Notes: generated by a model not told the origin, from the letters alone. DNA of 15,454 nt from Candidatus Omnitrophota bacterium (GCA_003485765.1 DNHS01000033.1:52687-68140); one strand, 5' to 3'; positions 1 through 6,873 are shown, counted from the first letter of the stretch. Numbers and translations are program-made.

Positions 1-879
1 ATTATGGAGGCGGATTTAATACTCGCTGTGGGCGCGCGTTTTGACGACAGGGTTACTGGACGCCTTGATAAATTTGCGCCTTACGCTAAGATTATACATA
101 TAGATATTGATCCTACATCTATCAGTAAAAATGTAAAAGTGGATATACCGATTGTAGGGGACGCAAAAAATGTTTTAGGCCAATTAATAGAAAACATAAA
201 TAATTTACCTGATACATCTGAGTGGCTTAAGACCATTGAATCCTGGAAGAAAAAATATCCGCTCAAATACCAGGATAAGAAAGATATAATAAAACCTCAG
301 TATGTCGTAGAGCAGATTTATGAAGCCACTAAAGGAAACGCTATTATTACAACAGAGGTTGGCCAGAATCAGATGTGGGCTGCCCAGTGGTATAAATATG
401 ATTATCCACGCACATTTATTTCGTCAGGCGGGCTTGGAACTATGGGGTTTGGTTTTCCTGCAGCGATGGGTACAAAGGTGGGAAAACCTGACAGCATAGT
501 TTTTGATATAGCAGGAGACGGTTCTATACAGATGAACATACAGGAACTTGCCACATGCGTTTGTAATAAGATTAACGTCAAGGTTGCCATACTCAATAAC
601 GGCTATCTCGGCATGGTAAGGCAGTGGCAGGAATTATTTTATAAAAAGAGATACTCGTATACTACTTTAACAAGTCCTGATTTTGTGAAATTGGCTGAAA
701 GTTATGGAGCTATCGGCATACGCGTTACAAAAAAAGAAGATGTCCGCAGGGCAATTGAAAAAGCGATTTCTATAGATAATGTCGTGTTTATTGATTTTAA
801 GGTAGAAGGAGAAGAGAACGTGTTTCCCATGGTTCCTGCAGGCGAAGCGTTGAACAGAATGATAGAAGGATTAGCGTAG
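1..879 (+). CDS. ilvB: Acetolactate synthase large subunit, 3' part (5' end outside window)
   Basis: Thiamine-diphosphate enzyme that condenses two pyruvates to acetolactate, or pyruvate with 2-ketobutyrate, as the first common step to valine, leucine and isoleucine. The reading frame is open from base 1. The ATG at base 4 is an internal Met, because the visible protein starts just before the GARFDDRVTG motif that lies near the middle of a family of about 560-590 residues. Counting from that Met, the C-terminal TPP domain shows GDGS at 171-174 and NN at 198-199, the usual Mg/TPP-binding signature, followed by an LGMVRQWQ-type segment. It ends GEALNRMIEGLA with stop TAG. The same 12 residues plus a stop are encoded again 57 bases downstream with only synonymous differences (see repeat entries). 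Identity is secure. The catabolic form is unlikely because ilvN, ilvC and leuA follow directly. Confidence 0.96.
   Translation: MMEADLILAVGARFDDRVTGRLDKFAPYAKIIHIDIDPTSISKNVKVDIPIVGDAKNVLGQLIENINNLPDTSEWLKTIESWKKKYPLKYQDKKDIIKPQYVVEQIYEATKGNAIITTEVGQNQMWAAQWYKYDYPRTFISSGGLGTMGFGFPAAMGTKVGKPDSIVFDIAGDGSIQMNIQELATCVCNKINVKVAILNNGYLGMVRQWQELFYKKRYSYTTLTSPDFVKLAESYGAIGIRVTKKEDVRRAIEKAISIDNVVFIDFKVEGEENVFPMVPAGEALNRMIEGLA
841..879 (+). repeat. Copy 1 of duplicated ilvB 3' end
   Basis: These 39 bases encode the last 12 residues of IlvB, GEALNRMIEGLA, plus stop TAG. The same peptide and a stop are encoded at 898-936. The copies differ at seven bases (TTG/TTA, AGA/CGT at two bases, GAA/GAG, GGA/GGG, GCG/GCA, TAG/TAA), none of which changes the protein. 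The offset is 57 bases, so the copies are in the same frame. Confidence 0.9.
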
Positions 880-897
880 TCCTGAGCGTAGTCGAAG
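880..897 (+). repeat. 18-base insert-like sequence between the two ilvB ends
   Basis: The bases TCCTGAGCGTAGTCGAAG separate the two copies of the ilvB end. Its CCTGAG...CGAAGG layout, with the GG of copy 2, is a weak imperfect palindrome. It resembles short dispersed repeats that I recall from many environmental bacterial genomes, where reverse-strand translation gives FDYAQ-type peptides. No second copy was found in this window, so calling it a dispersed repeat is inference. Confidence 0.5.
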
Positions 898-936
898 GGC
901 GAAGCGTTAAACCGTATGATAGAGGGGTTAGCATAA
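898..936 (+). repeat. Copy 2 of duplicated ilvB 3' end, overlapping ilvN start
   Basis: This copy encodes GEALNRMIEGLA plus TAA although the ilvB frame is already closed at 877-879 and again at 883-885 and 889-891. Its TAA shares one base with the ilvN ATG (TAATG). That is the stop/start coupling expected of an uninterrupted ilvBN junction, so copy 2 looks like the older natural end of ilvB. Its GAG GGG codons also form the likely ilvN ribosome binding site. Confidence 0.85.
921..927 (+). promoter_or_regulatory. Ribosome binding site of ilvN inside the residual ilvB end
   Basis: AGAGGGG lies 8 bases before the ilvN ATG at 936 and is a fair Shine-Dalgarno match. It is formed by the Ile-Glu-Gly codons of the non-translated second ilvB end. 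The matching bases in copy 1 (AGAAGGA) are a weaker match. This gives a reason for copy 2 being kept. Confidence 0.6.
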
Positions 937-1409
937 TGAGGCATATTGTATCTATTTTAGTTGAAAATAAATTCGGAGTACTTGCTCGTATAGCAGGGTT
1001 GTTCAGCGCGCGCGGCTATAACATAGCGTCTCTAGCAGTATCTGAAACTCTCGACCCCACTATTTCTTATATAACGATGGTGGTGGAAGCGGAAGATGAG
1101 AAAATACTGGAGCAGATAAAAAAGCAGCTCAATAAACTGATAGATGTTATCATTGTTACTGATTTTACCAAGAAAGGCCATGTTGACAGAGAGCTCATAC
1201 TAGCGAAGGTCGGCTATTCCTCAAAAGATAAATCCAAATTAGATGGAGTCTTAAATAAGGCCGGCGCAAAAGCGATTCAGCGGTTAGATGACGCTGCTAT
1301 TATCGAGATGATGGGCAATCAGGATGATATCAGAGAATTACTAGATGGTTTAAAGCAATTTGGAATAAAAGAATTGGTTAGAAGCGGACGTATCGCAATA
1401 TCAAAATAA
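936..1409 (+). CDS. ilvN: Acetolactate synthase small (regulatory) subunit
   Basis: Regulatory partner of the large subunit, which it activates and to which it confers feedback inhibition by valine. The protein has 157 residues, close to the usual 160 or so of IlvH/IlvN. An N-terminal ACT domain covers about residues 1-75, with the conserved run from ENKFGVLARIAGLFSARGYN at residues 10-29. The Asn and Gly in this run match the valine-site residues known from E. coli IlvH. The rest is the C-terminal ferredoxin-like domain (HVDRELILAKV, DDAAIIEMMG). The ATG at 936 overlaps the TAA of a residual ilvB end and has an upstream AGAGGGG. The next gene, ilvC, is 22 bases away. Confidence 0.95.
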   Translation: MRHIVSILVENKFGVLARIAGLFSARGYNIASLAVSETLDPTISYITMVVEAEDEKILEQIKKQLNKLIDVIIVTDFTKKGHVDRELILAKVGYSSKDKSKLDGVLNKAGAKAIQRLDDAAIIEMMGNQDDIRELLDGLKQFGIKELVRSGRIAISK

Positions 1410-1419
1410 TAAAAAAGGA

Positions 1420-1425
1420 AAGGAG
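1420..1425 (+). promoter_or_regulatory. Strong ribosome binding site of ilvC
   Basis: AAGGAG lies 6 bases before the ATG at 1432, a near-consensus Shine-Dalgarno site. It is the clearest one in the window and fixes the ilvC start. Confidence 0.8.
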
Positions 1426-1431
1426 TTTTAG

Positions 1432-2430
1432 ATGTTAAAGATCTATTATGATAAGGATGCGGATTTGAATATCCTTAAAGGCAAGAAAGTGGCTATTATA
1501 GGATACGGAATTCAGGGCAGAGGCCAGGCTTTGAATTTACGTGACAGTGGTGTAGAGGTGATAGTAAGCGAACTAGAGGGCACGGATAATTATAAACTTG
1601 CTGTGCAGGATGGTTTTAAGCCGGTGACAGTCAGCGAGGCTGCGAAACTCGGAGATATAATACAGATACTTACTCAGGACCATGTCCAGGCAAAGGTATA
1701 TAAAGAATACATAAAGCCTAACCTGAAAAAAGGAAAGGCGTTATGTTTCTCTCACGGATTCAATATTCATTTTAAACAGATAAAGCCTTCGAAGAACGTA
1801 GATGTATTTATGGTGGCGCCAAAAGGCCCGGGCGCTTTGGTGAGAAAAATGTACCAAGAAGGCAAAGGCGTGCCGTGTCTGGTGGCTATATTTCAGGACG
1901 CCACAGGCAATGCATTAAAATTAGCTCTTGCCTACGCAAAGGGATTGGGCGCAGCCAAGGCAGGCGTGATAGAGACGACTTTTAAAGAAGAAACCGAGAC
2001 AGACCTTTTTGGAGAGCAGGCAGTTTTATGCGGCGGGGCGAGCGAGTTAATAAAGGCTGGATTTGATACATTGGTAGAAGCAGGGTATCAGCCCGAGATT
2101 GCGTATTTTGAAGTATTGCATGAATTAAAGCTGATAACAGATCTTATTCAGGAAACTGGAATTGCGGGAATGAGAAGAAGAGTTTCCAATACTGCATGTT
2201 ACGGAGATTTGACTCGCGGCAAAAGAATTATTACAGAAAAAACTAGAAAAGAGATGAAGAAGATTTTAAAGGAAATTCAAAGCGGTAAATTTGCAAGGGA
2301 GTGGATAAGAGAAAATGAGGCAGCTAGGCCGAATTTCAACAAGCTGTTAAAAGAAGGCGACGAACATCAGATCGAAGCAGTAGGCAAAAAGCTCAGAGAA
2401 ATGATGCCGTGGATGAAGAAGAATGCATAG
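1432..2430 (+). CDS. ilvC: Ketol-acid reductoisomerase, class I, with atypical cofactor loop
   Basis: Mg-dependent alkyl migration and reduction of acetolactate to 2,3-dihydroxyisovalerate, and of the isoleucine-branch analogue. At 332 residues it is the short class I form. The Rossmann motif GYGIQG is at 24-29. The catalytic set is complete: H108 in HGFNIHF, D191 and E195 in DLFGEQ, E227 and E231 in FEVLHELKLI, and S252 in VSNTA. The loop after the second beta strand reads VSELEGTDNYKLA (45-57). The usual NADPH-type loop is like VGLRxGSxSWxKA. The Arg becomes Leu48, the two phosphate-binding Ser become Thr51 and Asn53, and acidic residues appear at 47 and 52. This suggests NADH use or mixed specificity. 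It follows ilvN by 22 bases, with AAGGAG as ribosome binding site. Confidence 0.96.
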   Translation: MLKIYYDKDADLNILKGKKVAIIGYGIQGRGQALNLRDSGVEVIVSELEGTDNYKLAVQDGFKPVTVSEAAKLGDIIQILTQDHVQAKVYKEYIKPNLKKGKALCFSHGFNIHFKQIKPSKNVDVFMVAPKGPGALVRKMYQEGKGVPCLVAIFQDATGNALKLALAYAKGLGAAKAGVIETTFKEETETDLFGEQAVLCGGASELIKAGFDTLVEAGYQPEIAYFEVLHELKLITDLIQETGIAGMRRRVSNTACYGDLTRGKRIITEKTRKEMKKILKEIQSGKFAREWIRENEAARPNFNKLLKEGDEHQIEAVGKKLREMMPWMKKNA

Positions 2431-2439
2431 CCACCGCTG

Positions 2440-2491
2440 AATTTTGCCCCCGTCGCTTTGCTTCGCAAAGCGAAACATCGGGGGCAAAATT
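2440..2491 (+). repeat. Long imperfect hairpin between ilvC and leuA
   Basis: Outer arms AATTTTGCCCCCG (2440-2452) and CGGGGGCAAAATT (2479-2491) are perfectly complementary over 13 bases. Inner arms TCGCTTTGC (2453-2461) and GCAAAGCGA (2465-2473) pair over 9 bases around a TTC loop. The only interruption is a 5-base bulge, AACAT (2474-2478), on the 3' side. There is no T-run afterwards, so it is not a classical intrinsic terminator. It fills most of the 82-base gap and is unrelated in sequence to the 39-base palindromes. It could be a REP-like repeat or an mRNA-stabilising or processing hairpin. Confidence 0.8.
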
Positions 2492-2512
2492 GGCTAAGGA
2501 ATTGATGTAAAG

Positions 2513-4057
2513 ATGAAGAAAATAATTATATTTGACACAACTTTAAGGGACGGTGAGCAGTCGCCAGGGGCGAGCCTGGATACGAACTCTAAAATAGAAA
2601 TAGCCAGACAGCTTGCGAGGTTAGGCGTTGATGTTATTGAAGCAGGTTTTCCCATTGCTTCAAAAGGCGATTTCAACGCAGTCCATAAGGTGGCGAATAC
2701 AGTAAAAGGCGCTTCAATCTGCGGGCTTGCGAGGTCTATAAAATCAGACATTGAAGTTTGCGCAGAAGCTGTTAAGCCTGCCAGGTCTCCGAGGATTCAT
2801 GTTTTTCTGGCCACTTCAAAAATTCACATGCAATACAAACTGAAGAAAGCTGAATCCGAGATATTGAAGCTTGCGGCCTGGGCTGTTGGATACGCGCGTA
2901 ACTTCTGCGACGATGTTGAATTCTCTCCGGAAGACGCTTCGCGCTCCGACAGGGATTTTCTCTGTAAGGTTATAGAGTCTGTTATAAAGGCTGGCGCAAA
3001 AACCGTAAATATACCTGATACTGTAGGCTACGCAATGCCAATGGAGTTTGGATCTCTTATAAAGGAAATAAAAACAAGAGTCCCTAATATAGATAAAACT
3101 ATTATCAGCGTCCATTGCCACAATGACCTTGGTATGGGCGTCAGTAATTCGCTTTCCGCAATCGAGAACGGGGCAGAGCAGGTAGAATGCACTATAAATG
3201 GCATTGGAGAAAGAGCAGGTAATGCCTCTCTTGAAGAAATAGTTATGGCTCTTGAAACTCGCAAAGATATATTCGGCGTAACCACCTCAATAAATAAAAA
3301 AGAACTTTACAAAACTAGCCGCCTTGTCAGTAAACTCACTGGTATTGTTGTCCAGCCAAATAAGGCAATAGTTGGGCAGAATGCCTTTGCCCACGAATCA
3401 GGTATCCATCAGGACGGTGTGTTAAAGAAACGTTCTACCTATGAAATAATAAAACCGCAGGATGTTGGTTTTGGCGGAACAAGGCTTGTCCTGGGAAAGC
3501 ATTCAGGCAGGCATGCCTTTAATGAGAGATTGCAGAAACTTGGTTTTGAACTGGATGAGGCAGAATTATTAAAGGCATTCGAGAGGTTTAAAGCGCTTGC
3601 AGATAAGAAAAAGGAGATATTTGACGAAGACCTGTTATCAATAGTGGAGGACGGGATAGTATCAATTCCTGAGATCTACCGTTTAGATGATCTAAATATA
3701 GTTAGCGGCAATAAAATCACTCCAAAAGCTACGATAGGCCTAAAAAAAGGCGCCAGAGTTTTAAATAAGTCCTCTTCCGGAGATGGCCCTGTTGATGCCT
3801 GTTATAAAGCCATAGACGCCATAACAGGTTTAAAATGCAAGCTCTTGGACTATTCCTTAAAATCTATTACAGGCGGTAAAGACGCTTTGGGAGAGGTTAG
3901 TGTCAGGATCAAGTCCAATAAAGACGAAGTCTCTGGCAGGGGAACTTCTACGGATATCATAGAGGCCAGCGCAAAGGCATATGTAAATGCCGTCAATAAA
4001 TTGATCTTCAGCCGCTCGCGCAAAGCAAGGCCTGAATCCGCAAAATTAAAATTATAA
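2513..4057 (+). CDS. leuA: 2-Isopropylmalate synthase
   Basis: Condenses acetyl-CoA with 2-ketoisovalerate, the committed step to leucine. It has 514 residues, the usual bacterial length with the C-terminal regulatory domain. The catalytic TIM barrel starts with FDTTLRDGEQSPGA (R12, D13, E15). The metal ligands are H201 and H203 in SVHCHNDLG, and GIGERAGN is at 230-237. The C-terminal part (about 390-514) is the LeuA allosteric domain for leucine feedback, with the family's GDGPVDA and GKDALGEV motifs. The ATG at 2513 has AAGGA at 2496-2500, a rather long 12-base spacing. A homocitrate or citramalate synthase reading is less likely given the ilv context. leuB, leuC, leuD and ilvD are not in the window. 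aroE starts 4 bases after the stop. Confidence 0.95.
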   Translation: MKKIIIFDTTLRDGEQSPGASLDTNSKIEIARQLARLGVDVIEAGFPIASKGDFNAVHKVANTVKGASICGLARSIKSDIEVCAEAVKPARSPRIHVFLATSKIHMQYKLKKAESEILKLAAWAVGYARNFCDDVEFSPEDASRSDRDFLCKVIESVIKAGAKTVNIPDTVGYAMPMEFGSLIKEIKTRVPNIDKTIISVHCHNDLGMGVSNSLSAIENGAEQVECTINGIGERAGNASLEEIVMALETRKDIFGVTTSINKKELYKTSRLVSKLTGIVVQPNKAIVGQNAFAHESGIHQDGVLKKRSTYEIIKPQDVGFGGTRLVLGKHSGRHAFNERLQKLGFELDEAELLKAFERFKALADKKKEIFDEDLLSIVEDGIVSIPEIYRLDDLNIVSGNKITPKATIGLKKGARVLNKSSSGDGPVDACYKAIDAITGLKCKLLDYSLKSITGGKDALGEVSVRIKSNKDEVSGRGTSTDIIEASAKAYVNAVNKLIFSRSRKARPESAKLKL

Positions 4058-4061
4058 AATA

Positions 4062-4925
4062 ATGAATATATACGGCGTTATCGGCTGGCCTATAAAACAT
4101 AGTTTATCGCCTGCAATGCATAATGCTGCGTTTAAAGAACTTGGCATCGAGGCAGAGTATAAAAAATTTGAAGTAAGGCCTGAAGAACTGGAAGATTTTA
4201 TTCTCAACAGAAAAGATGTGGCGGGTTTTAATATAACCGTACCGCATAAGATCAAGGCAAGAGAGATACTAGAGAAGAAGCATGAAGCGCCAGTTAAGCA
4301 TGCGCAATTTAATGTTATATTGACAGGAGCTGTAAACACAGTTAAAAGAACAGCAAATACTTTAGAGTATTGGAATACAGATGTTTTGGGTTTTCAAACC
4401 GCATTAAAAGAAGATTTAAGATTTGATGTGAAGAATAAAATTGTGTTACTTATTGGTTGCGGTGGCGCTGGTAGAGCCGTTATAGCTGCGCTTAGTAACA
4501 TCGGAATTAATAAGATGTATGTATACGAAATAAATAAAGCCCAAGTTGACTCTACAAAAGAATATTTTTTAAAATTGTCGCAAGATTGGCAGGATATTTT
4601 AAAGAAAAAAATAGAATACATATCTTCAGAACAATTGCCTGAAAAAATAAATGAATGTCAGCTGTTAGTCAATGCTTCTCCTATAGGCATGAAAGAAGGA
4701 GATTATAGCGTAATAGGTAGAAGCTTATTCCATAAAAATTTGTCAGTGTATGATGTAGTTTATAACAGAGAAACAGAGTTAATTAATGACGCAAGGTCAC
4801 TTGGCTTGCAGTGTTCAGGCGGCTTAGGTATGCTTTTATATCAAGGCGCTCATGCATTTGAATTCTGGACAGGGCAAAAGGCGCCAATTGATACAATGAG
4901 AAAGGCATTATTAAGCGCTCTCTAA
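4062..4925 (+). CDS. aroE: Shikimate dehydrogenase
   Basis: NADPH-dependent reduction of 3-dehydroshikimate to shikimate in the aromatic pathway. The protein has 287 residues, standard length. The N-terminal substrate domain has GWPIKHSLSPAMHN (SLS shikimate contacts) and FNITVPHK with catalytic K63. GAVNTV and WNTD with D107 complete the active site. The NADP domain begins with GCGGAGRA (132-139). Near the C-terminus GGLGMLLYQGAHAFEFW carries the conserved Gln. The start is 4 bases after leuA with no clear Shine-Dalgarno, so translational coupling to leuA is likely. The stop TAA at 4923-4925 is also the first three bases of the 39-base palindrome. Confidence 0.95.
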   Translation: MNIYGVIGWPIKHSLSPAMHNAAFKELGIEAEYKKFEVRPEELEDFILNRKDVAGFNITVPHKIKAREILEKKHEAPVKHAQFNVILTGAVNTVKRTANTLEYWNTDVLGFQTALKEDLRFDVKNKIVLLIGCGGAGRAVIAALSNIGINKMYVYEINKAQVDSTKEYFLKLSQDWQDILKKKIEYISSEQLPEKINECQLLVNASPIGMKEGDYSVIGRSLFHKNLSVYDVVYNRETELINDARSLGLQCSGGLGMLLYQGAHAFEFWTGQKAPIDTMRKALLSAL

Positions 4926-4961
4926 CTTTACAATTCGTGCCTGGCACCATTTGTAAAGTTA
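4923..4961 (+). repeat. 39-base palindromic element, copy A
   Basis: Perfect 11-base arms TAACTTTACAA (4923-4933) and TTGTAAAGTTA (4951-4961) enclose TTC, GTGCCTGGCAC and CAT. The core GTGCC-T-GGCAC is itself an inverted repeat, so the whole element is symmetric apart from two mismatched pairs. Its first three bases serve as the aroE stop codon. It has no T-run after it and no recognisable target duplication. An exact reverse-complement copy lies at 12635-12673. The GTGCCTGGCAC-type core is familiar to me from REP-like repeats of environmental bacteria, possibly mobilised in trans by an IS200-like transposase, but no such gene is present here. Confidence 0.9.
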
Positions 4962-4987
4962 AGGTAGGATAGGGAAAGCGGGATTAA

Positions 4988-5755
4988 ATGATATATTTAT
5001 TGGTTTTTATATTTGGTTTGATAATCGGGAGTTTTCTGAACGTATGCATTTACAGGACCCCGCGCAATGAATCTATTGTATGTCCTGGTTCAAGGTGTAC
5101 TTCATGTAAAAAGCCTATACCATGGTATGATAATATACCTTTAGCAAGTTATCTTATGCTTAGAGGCAGGTGCAGGGTCTGTCATGAGAAAATATCTTTT
5201 CGTTATTTTGCAGTAGAACTTATAAGCGCAGTATCCTTTCTTATTCTATATATGAATTTTGGGCTTAATTATATATTCTGGATATACAGCTTATTGACGT
5301 TCAGCCTTATTGTAGTTACTTTTATTGATCTGGAGTTTCAGATAATACCAGATAGAATTAGTCTTGTAGGTATATTTGTAGGGATTATTTTGAGCGTAAG
5401 TTTTCCAGGGCTTCAAAGCGCTTTTACCTGGAAAAAAGCTTTTCTAAATTCTATAATAGGGGCTTTGGCAGGAGGCGGGCTGATATATCTTACAGGAGTC
5501 TTAGGCCAGCTCGCGTTTAAAAAGGAAAGCATGGGCGGAGGCGATGTAAAGCTCATGGCAATGCTTGGAGCGTTTTTAGGCTGGAAGATGGCGGTACTTA
5601 TTTTCTTTTTAGCGCCTTTTTTTGGCGCACCTATAGGTATTTATATGAAATTTGTAAAAAAAGAAGATATAATACCTTATGGCCCGTATATCTCTTTAGC
5701 CAGTTTTGTGGCTATGGTTTGGGGCCATAAGATTCTAGGGCTACTATTGCCCTGA
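4988..5755 (+). CDS. pilD: Prepilin peptidase / N-methyltransferase (type IV leader peptidase)
   Basis: Inner-membrane aspartic protease that removes the leader of type IV pilins and type II secretion pseudopilins and methylates the new N-terminus. It has 255 residues. The N-terminal helix leads into a cytosolic loop with the two Cys pairs of the methyltransferase domain, C37/C40 and C62/C65 (CTSCKKPI, CRVCHEKIS), and NIPLASYLMLRGRC as in the family. The peptidase aspartates are D114 in FIDLEFQIIPD and D186 in GGGDVK. Several hydrophobic membrane segments follow. It sits between aroE and aroC with palindromes on both sides. No pilin or secretion genes are nearby. A CGGGA just before the ATG is a modest ribosome binding site. 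Confidence 0.95.
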   Translation: MIYLLVFIFGLIIGSFLNVCIYRTPRNESIVCPGSRCTSCKKPIPWYDNIPLASYLMLRGRCRVCHEKISFRYFAVELISAVSFLILYMNFGLNYIFWIYSLLTFSLIVVTFIDLEFQIIPDRISLVGIFVGIILSVSFPGLQSAFTWKKAFLNSIIGALAGGGLIYLTGVLGQLAFKKESMGGGDVKLMAMLGAFLGWKMAVLIFFLAPFFGAPIGIYMKFVKKEDIIPYGPYISLASFVAMVWGHKILGLLLP

Positions 5756-5761
5756 ATAGCG

Positions 5762-5800
5762 TAATGTTACAAAACGAGTATGACTTGTTTTGTAACATTA
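5762..5800 (+). repeat. 39-base palindromic element, variant of the same family
   Basis: Arms TAATGTTACAAAAC (5762-5775) and GTTTTGTAACATTA (5787-5800) are perfectly complementary over 14 bases around GAGTATGACTT, in which AGT and ACT can pair further. Total length is 39, the same as copies A and B. Against them the left arm changes C to T and T to G at positions 4 and 5, and the right arm carries the matching G to A and A to C changes, so pairing is kept. It starts 6 bases after the pilD stop and has no following T-run. Confidence 0.85.
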
Positions 5801-5829
5801 GAAGGGTTTAGGAGTGAAAGGGGGTTAAG

Positions 5830-6873
5830 ATGTTAAGATTTTTGACTGCAGGCGAATCGCATGGAGAAGCTCTTATAGGTATATTAGAAGGTATGCCTGC
5901 TGGCCTGAAGATAGATGCGGGTGATATAAACAAAGACCTTAAAAGAAGGCAGGAAGGTTATGGCAGGGGCCCAAGGATGCAGATAGAGCATGACCGAGCT
6001 AAAATGCTTTCAGGCCTGATGAGAGGTGTTACAATAGGCAGCCCTATAGCCATTATCATTGAGAATAAGGATTCTGGCATAGATAAGTTGCCAGCTGTTA
6101 AAAACCCAAGGCCCGGCCACGCGGATCTGGCAGGAATTCTTAAATATGGGTTTAAAGATGCAAGATGCGTACTTGAAAGGGCTTCTGCAAGAGAAACAGC
6201 TGTAAGAGTAGGCATAGGCGGAATATGTAAAATTTTATTAGCTGATTTTGATATAAATATTCTAAGCCGGATTTTGATGATAGGCGGAGTTAAATCTGAA
6301 AAAATGATAAAGAAAAAAATAGACGAAGCCGGAAAATCAAAAGATACTTTGGGCGGTGTATTTGAAATAATAATCAAAGGAGTGCCGCCCGGCTTAGGGA
6401 GCTATGCGCACTACGACAGGCGCCTAGACGCGGGTATCGCGGAAGCGATTATGTCTATCCCGGCTGTCAAAGCGGTTGAGATAGGCAATGCTATTGAATC
6501 TAGCGCTATGCCCGGCTCAAAGGTGCATGATGAAATTTTTTATTCCAAGGAAAAAGGCATCTACAGGAAAATCAATAATGCCGGAGGCATAGAAGGCGGC
6601 ATGTCAAATGGAGAAGATATAATAGCGCGCGGCTACATGAAGCCCATAAGCACACTGATGGACGGCCTGAATACCATAGATATTGATACAAAAAAACAGG
6701 TGAAGGCTTCCACGGAAAGGTCTGATGTGTGCGCTGTTCCTGTCGCAGGAGTGGTAGGGGAGGCGATACTAGCTTTTGTTATTGCCAAGGTGTTTCTGGA
6801 AAAATTCGGCGGAGATAGTATCGCGGAAGTAAAAAGAAATTATAAAGGTTATATAGCTGGATTAAAAATGTAA
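5830..6873 (+). CDS. aroC: Chorismate synthase
   Basis: FMN-dependent 1,4-elimination of phosphate from EPSP to give chorismate, the last step of the shikimate pathway. It has 347 residues, at the short end of the family. Signatures are TAGESHGEALIG (6-17, with the catalytic-region H11), RRQEGYGRGPRMQIE around 39-53, RASARETAVRVGIGG near 115-130, GGIEGGMSNGEDI, and a C-terminal SDVCAVPVAGVVGEA. AGGGGG (5819-5824) lies 5 bases before the ATG. An upstream palindrome separates it from pilD. Its last 12 bases overlap the end of the opposite-strand membrane protein gene. Confidence 0.96.
   Translation: MLRFLTAGESHGEALIGILEGMPAGLKIDAGDINKDLKRRQEGYGRGPRMQIEHDRAKMLSGLMRGVTIGSPIAIIIENKDSGIDKLPAVKNPRPGHADLAGILKYGFKDARCVLERASARETAVRVGIGGICKILLADFDINILSRILMIGGVKSEKMIKKKIDEAGKSKDTLGGVFEIIIKGVPPGLGSYAHYDRRLDAGIAEAIMSIPAVKAVEIGNAIESSAMPGSKVHDEIFYSKEKGIYRKINNAGGIEGGMSNGEDIIARGYMKPISTLMDGLNTIDIDTKKQVKASTERSDVCAVPVAGVVGEAILAFVIAKVFLEKFGGDSIAEVKRNYKGYIAGLKM

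Noticed and set aside
4..879. ATG at base 4 as a true start giving a 291-residue protein
   Set aside because: The frame is open to base 1 and the protein starts in the middle of the acetolactate synthase family, just before GARFDDRVTG. The real start lies outside the window.
880..935. Programmed readthrough or frameshift joining the first and second ilvB ends
   Set aside because: The second end is in frame, but three stops intervene (877, 883, 889) and both ends encode the same residues. Readthrough would only append a duplicate tail.
2440..5800. The hairpins as Rho-independent terminators
   Set aside because: None of the stems at 2440-2491, 4923-4961 or 5762-5800 is followed by a T-run, and same-strand genes continue directly after each.
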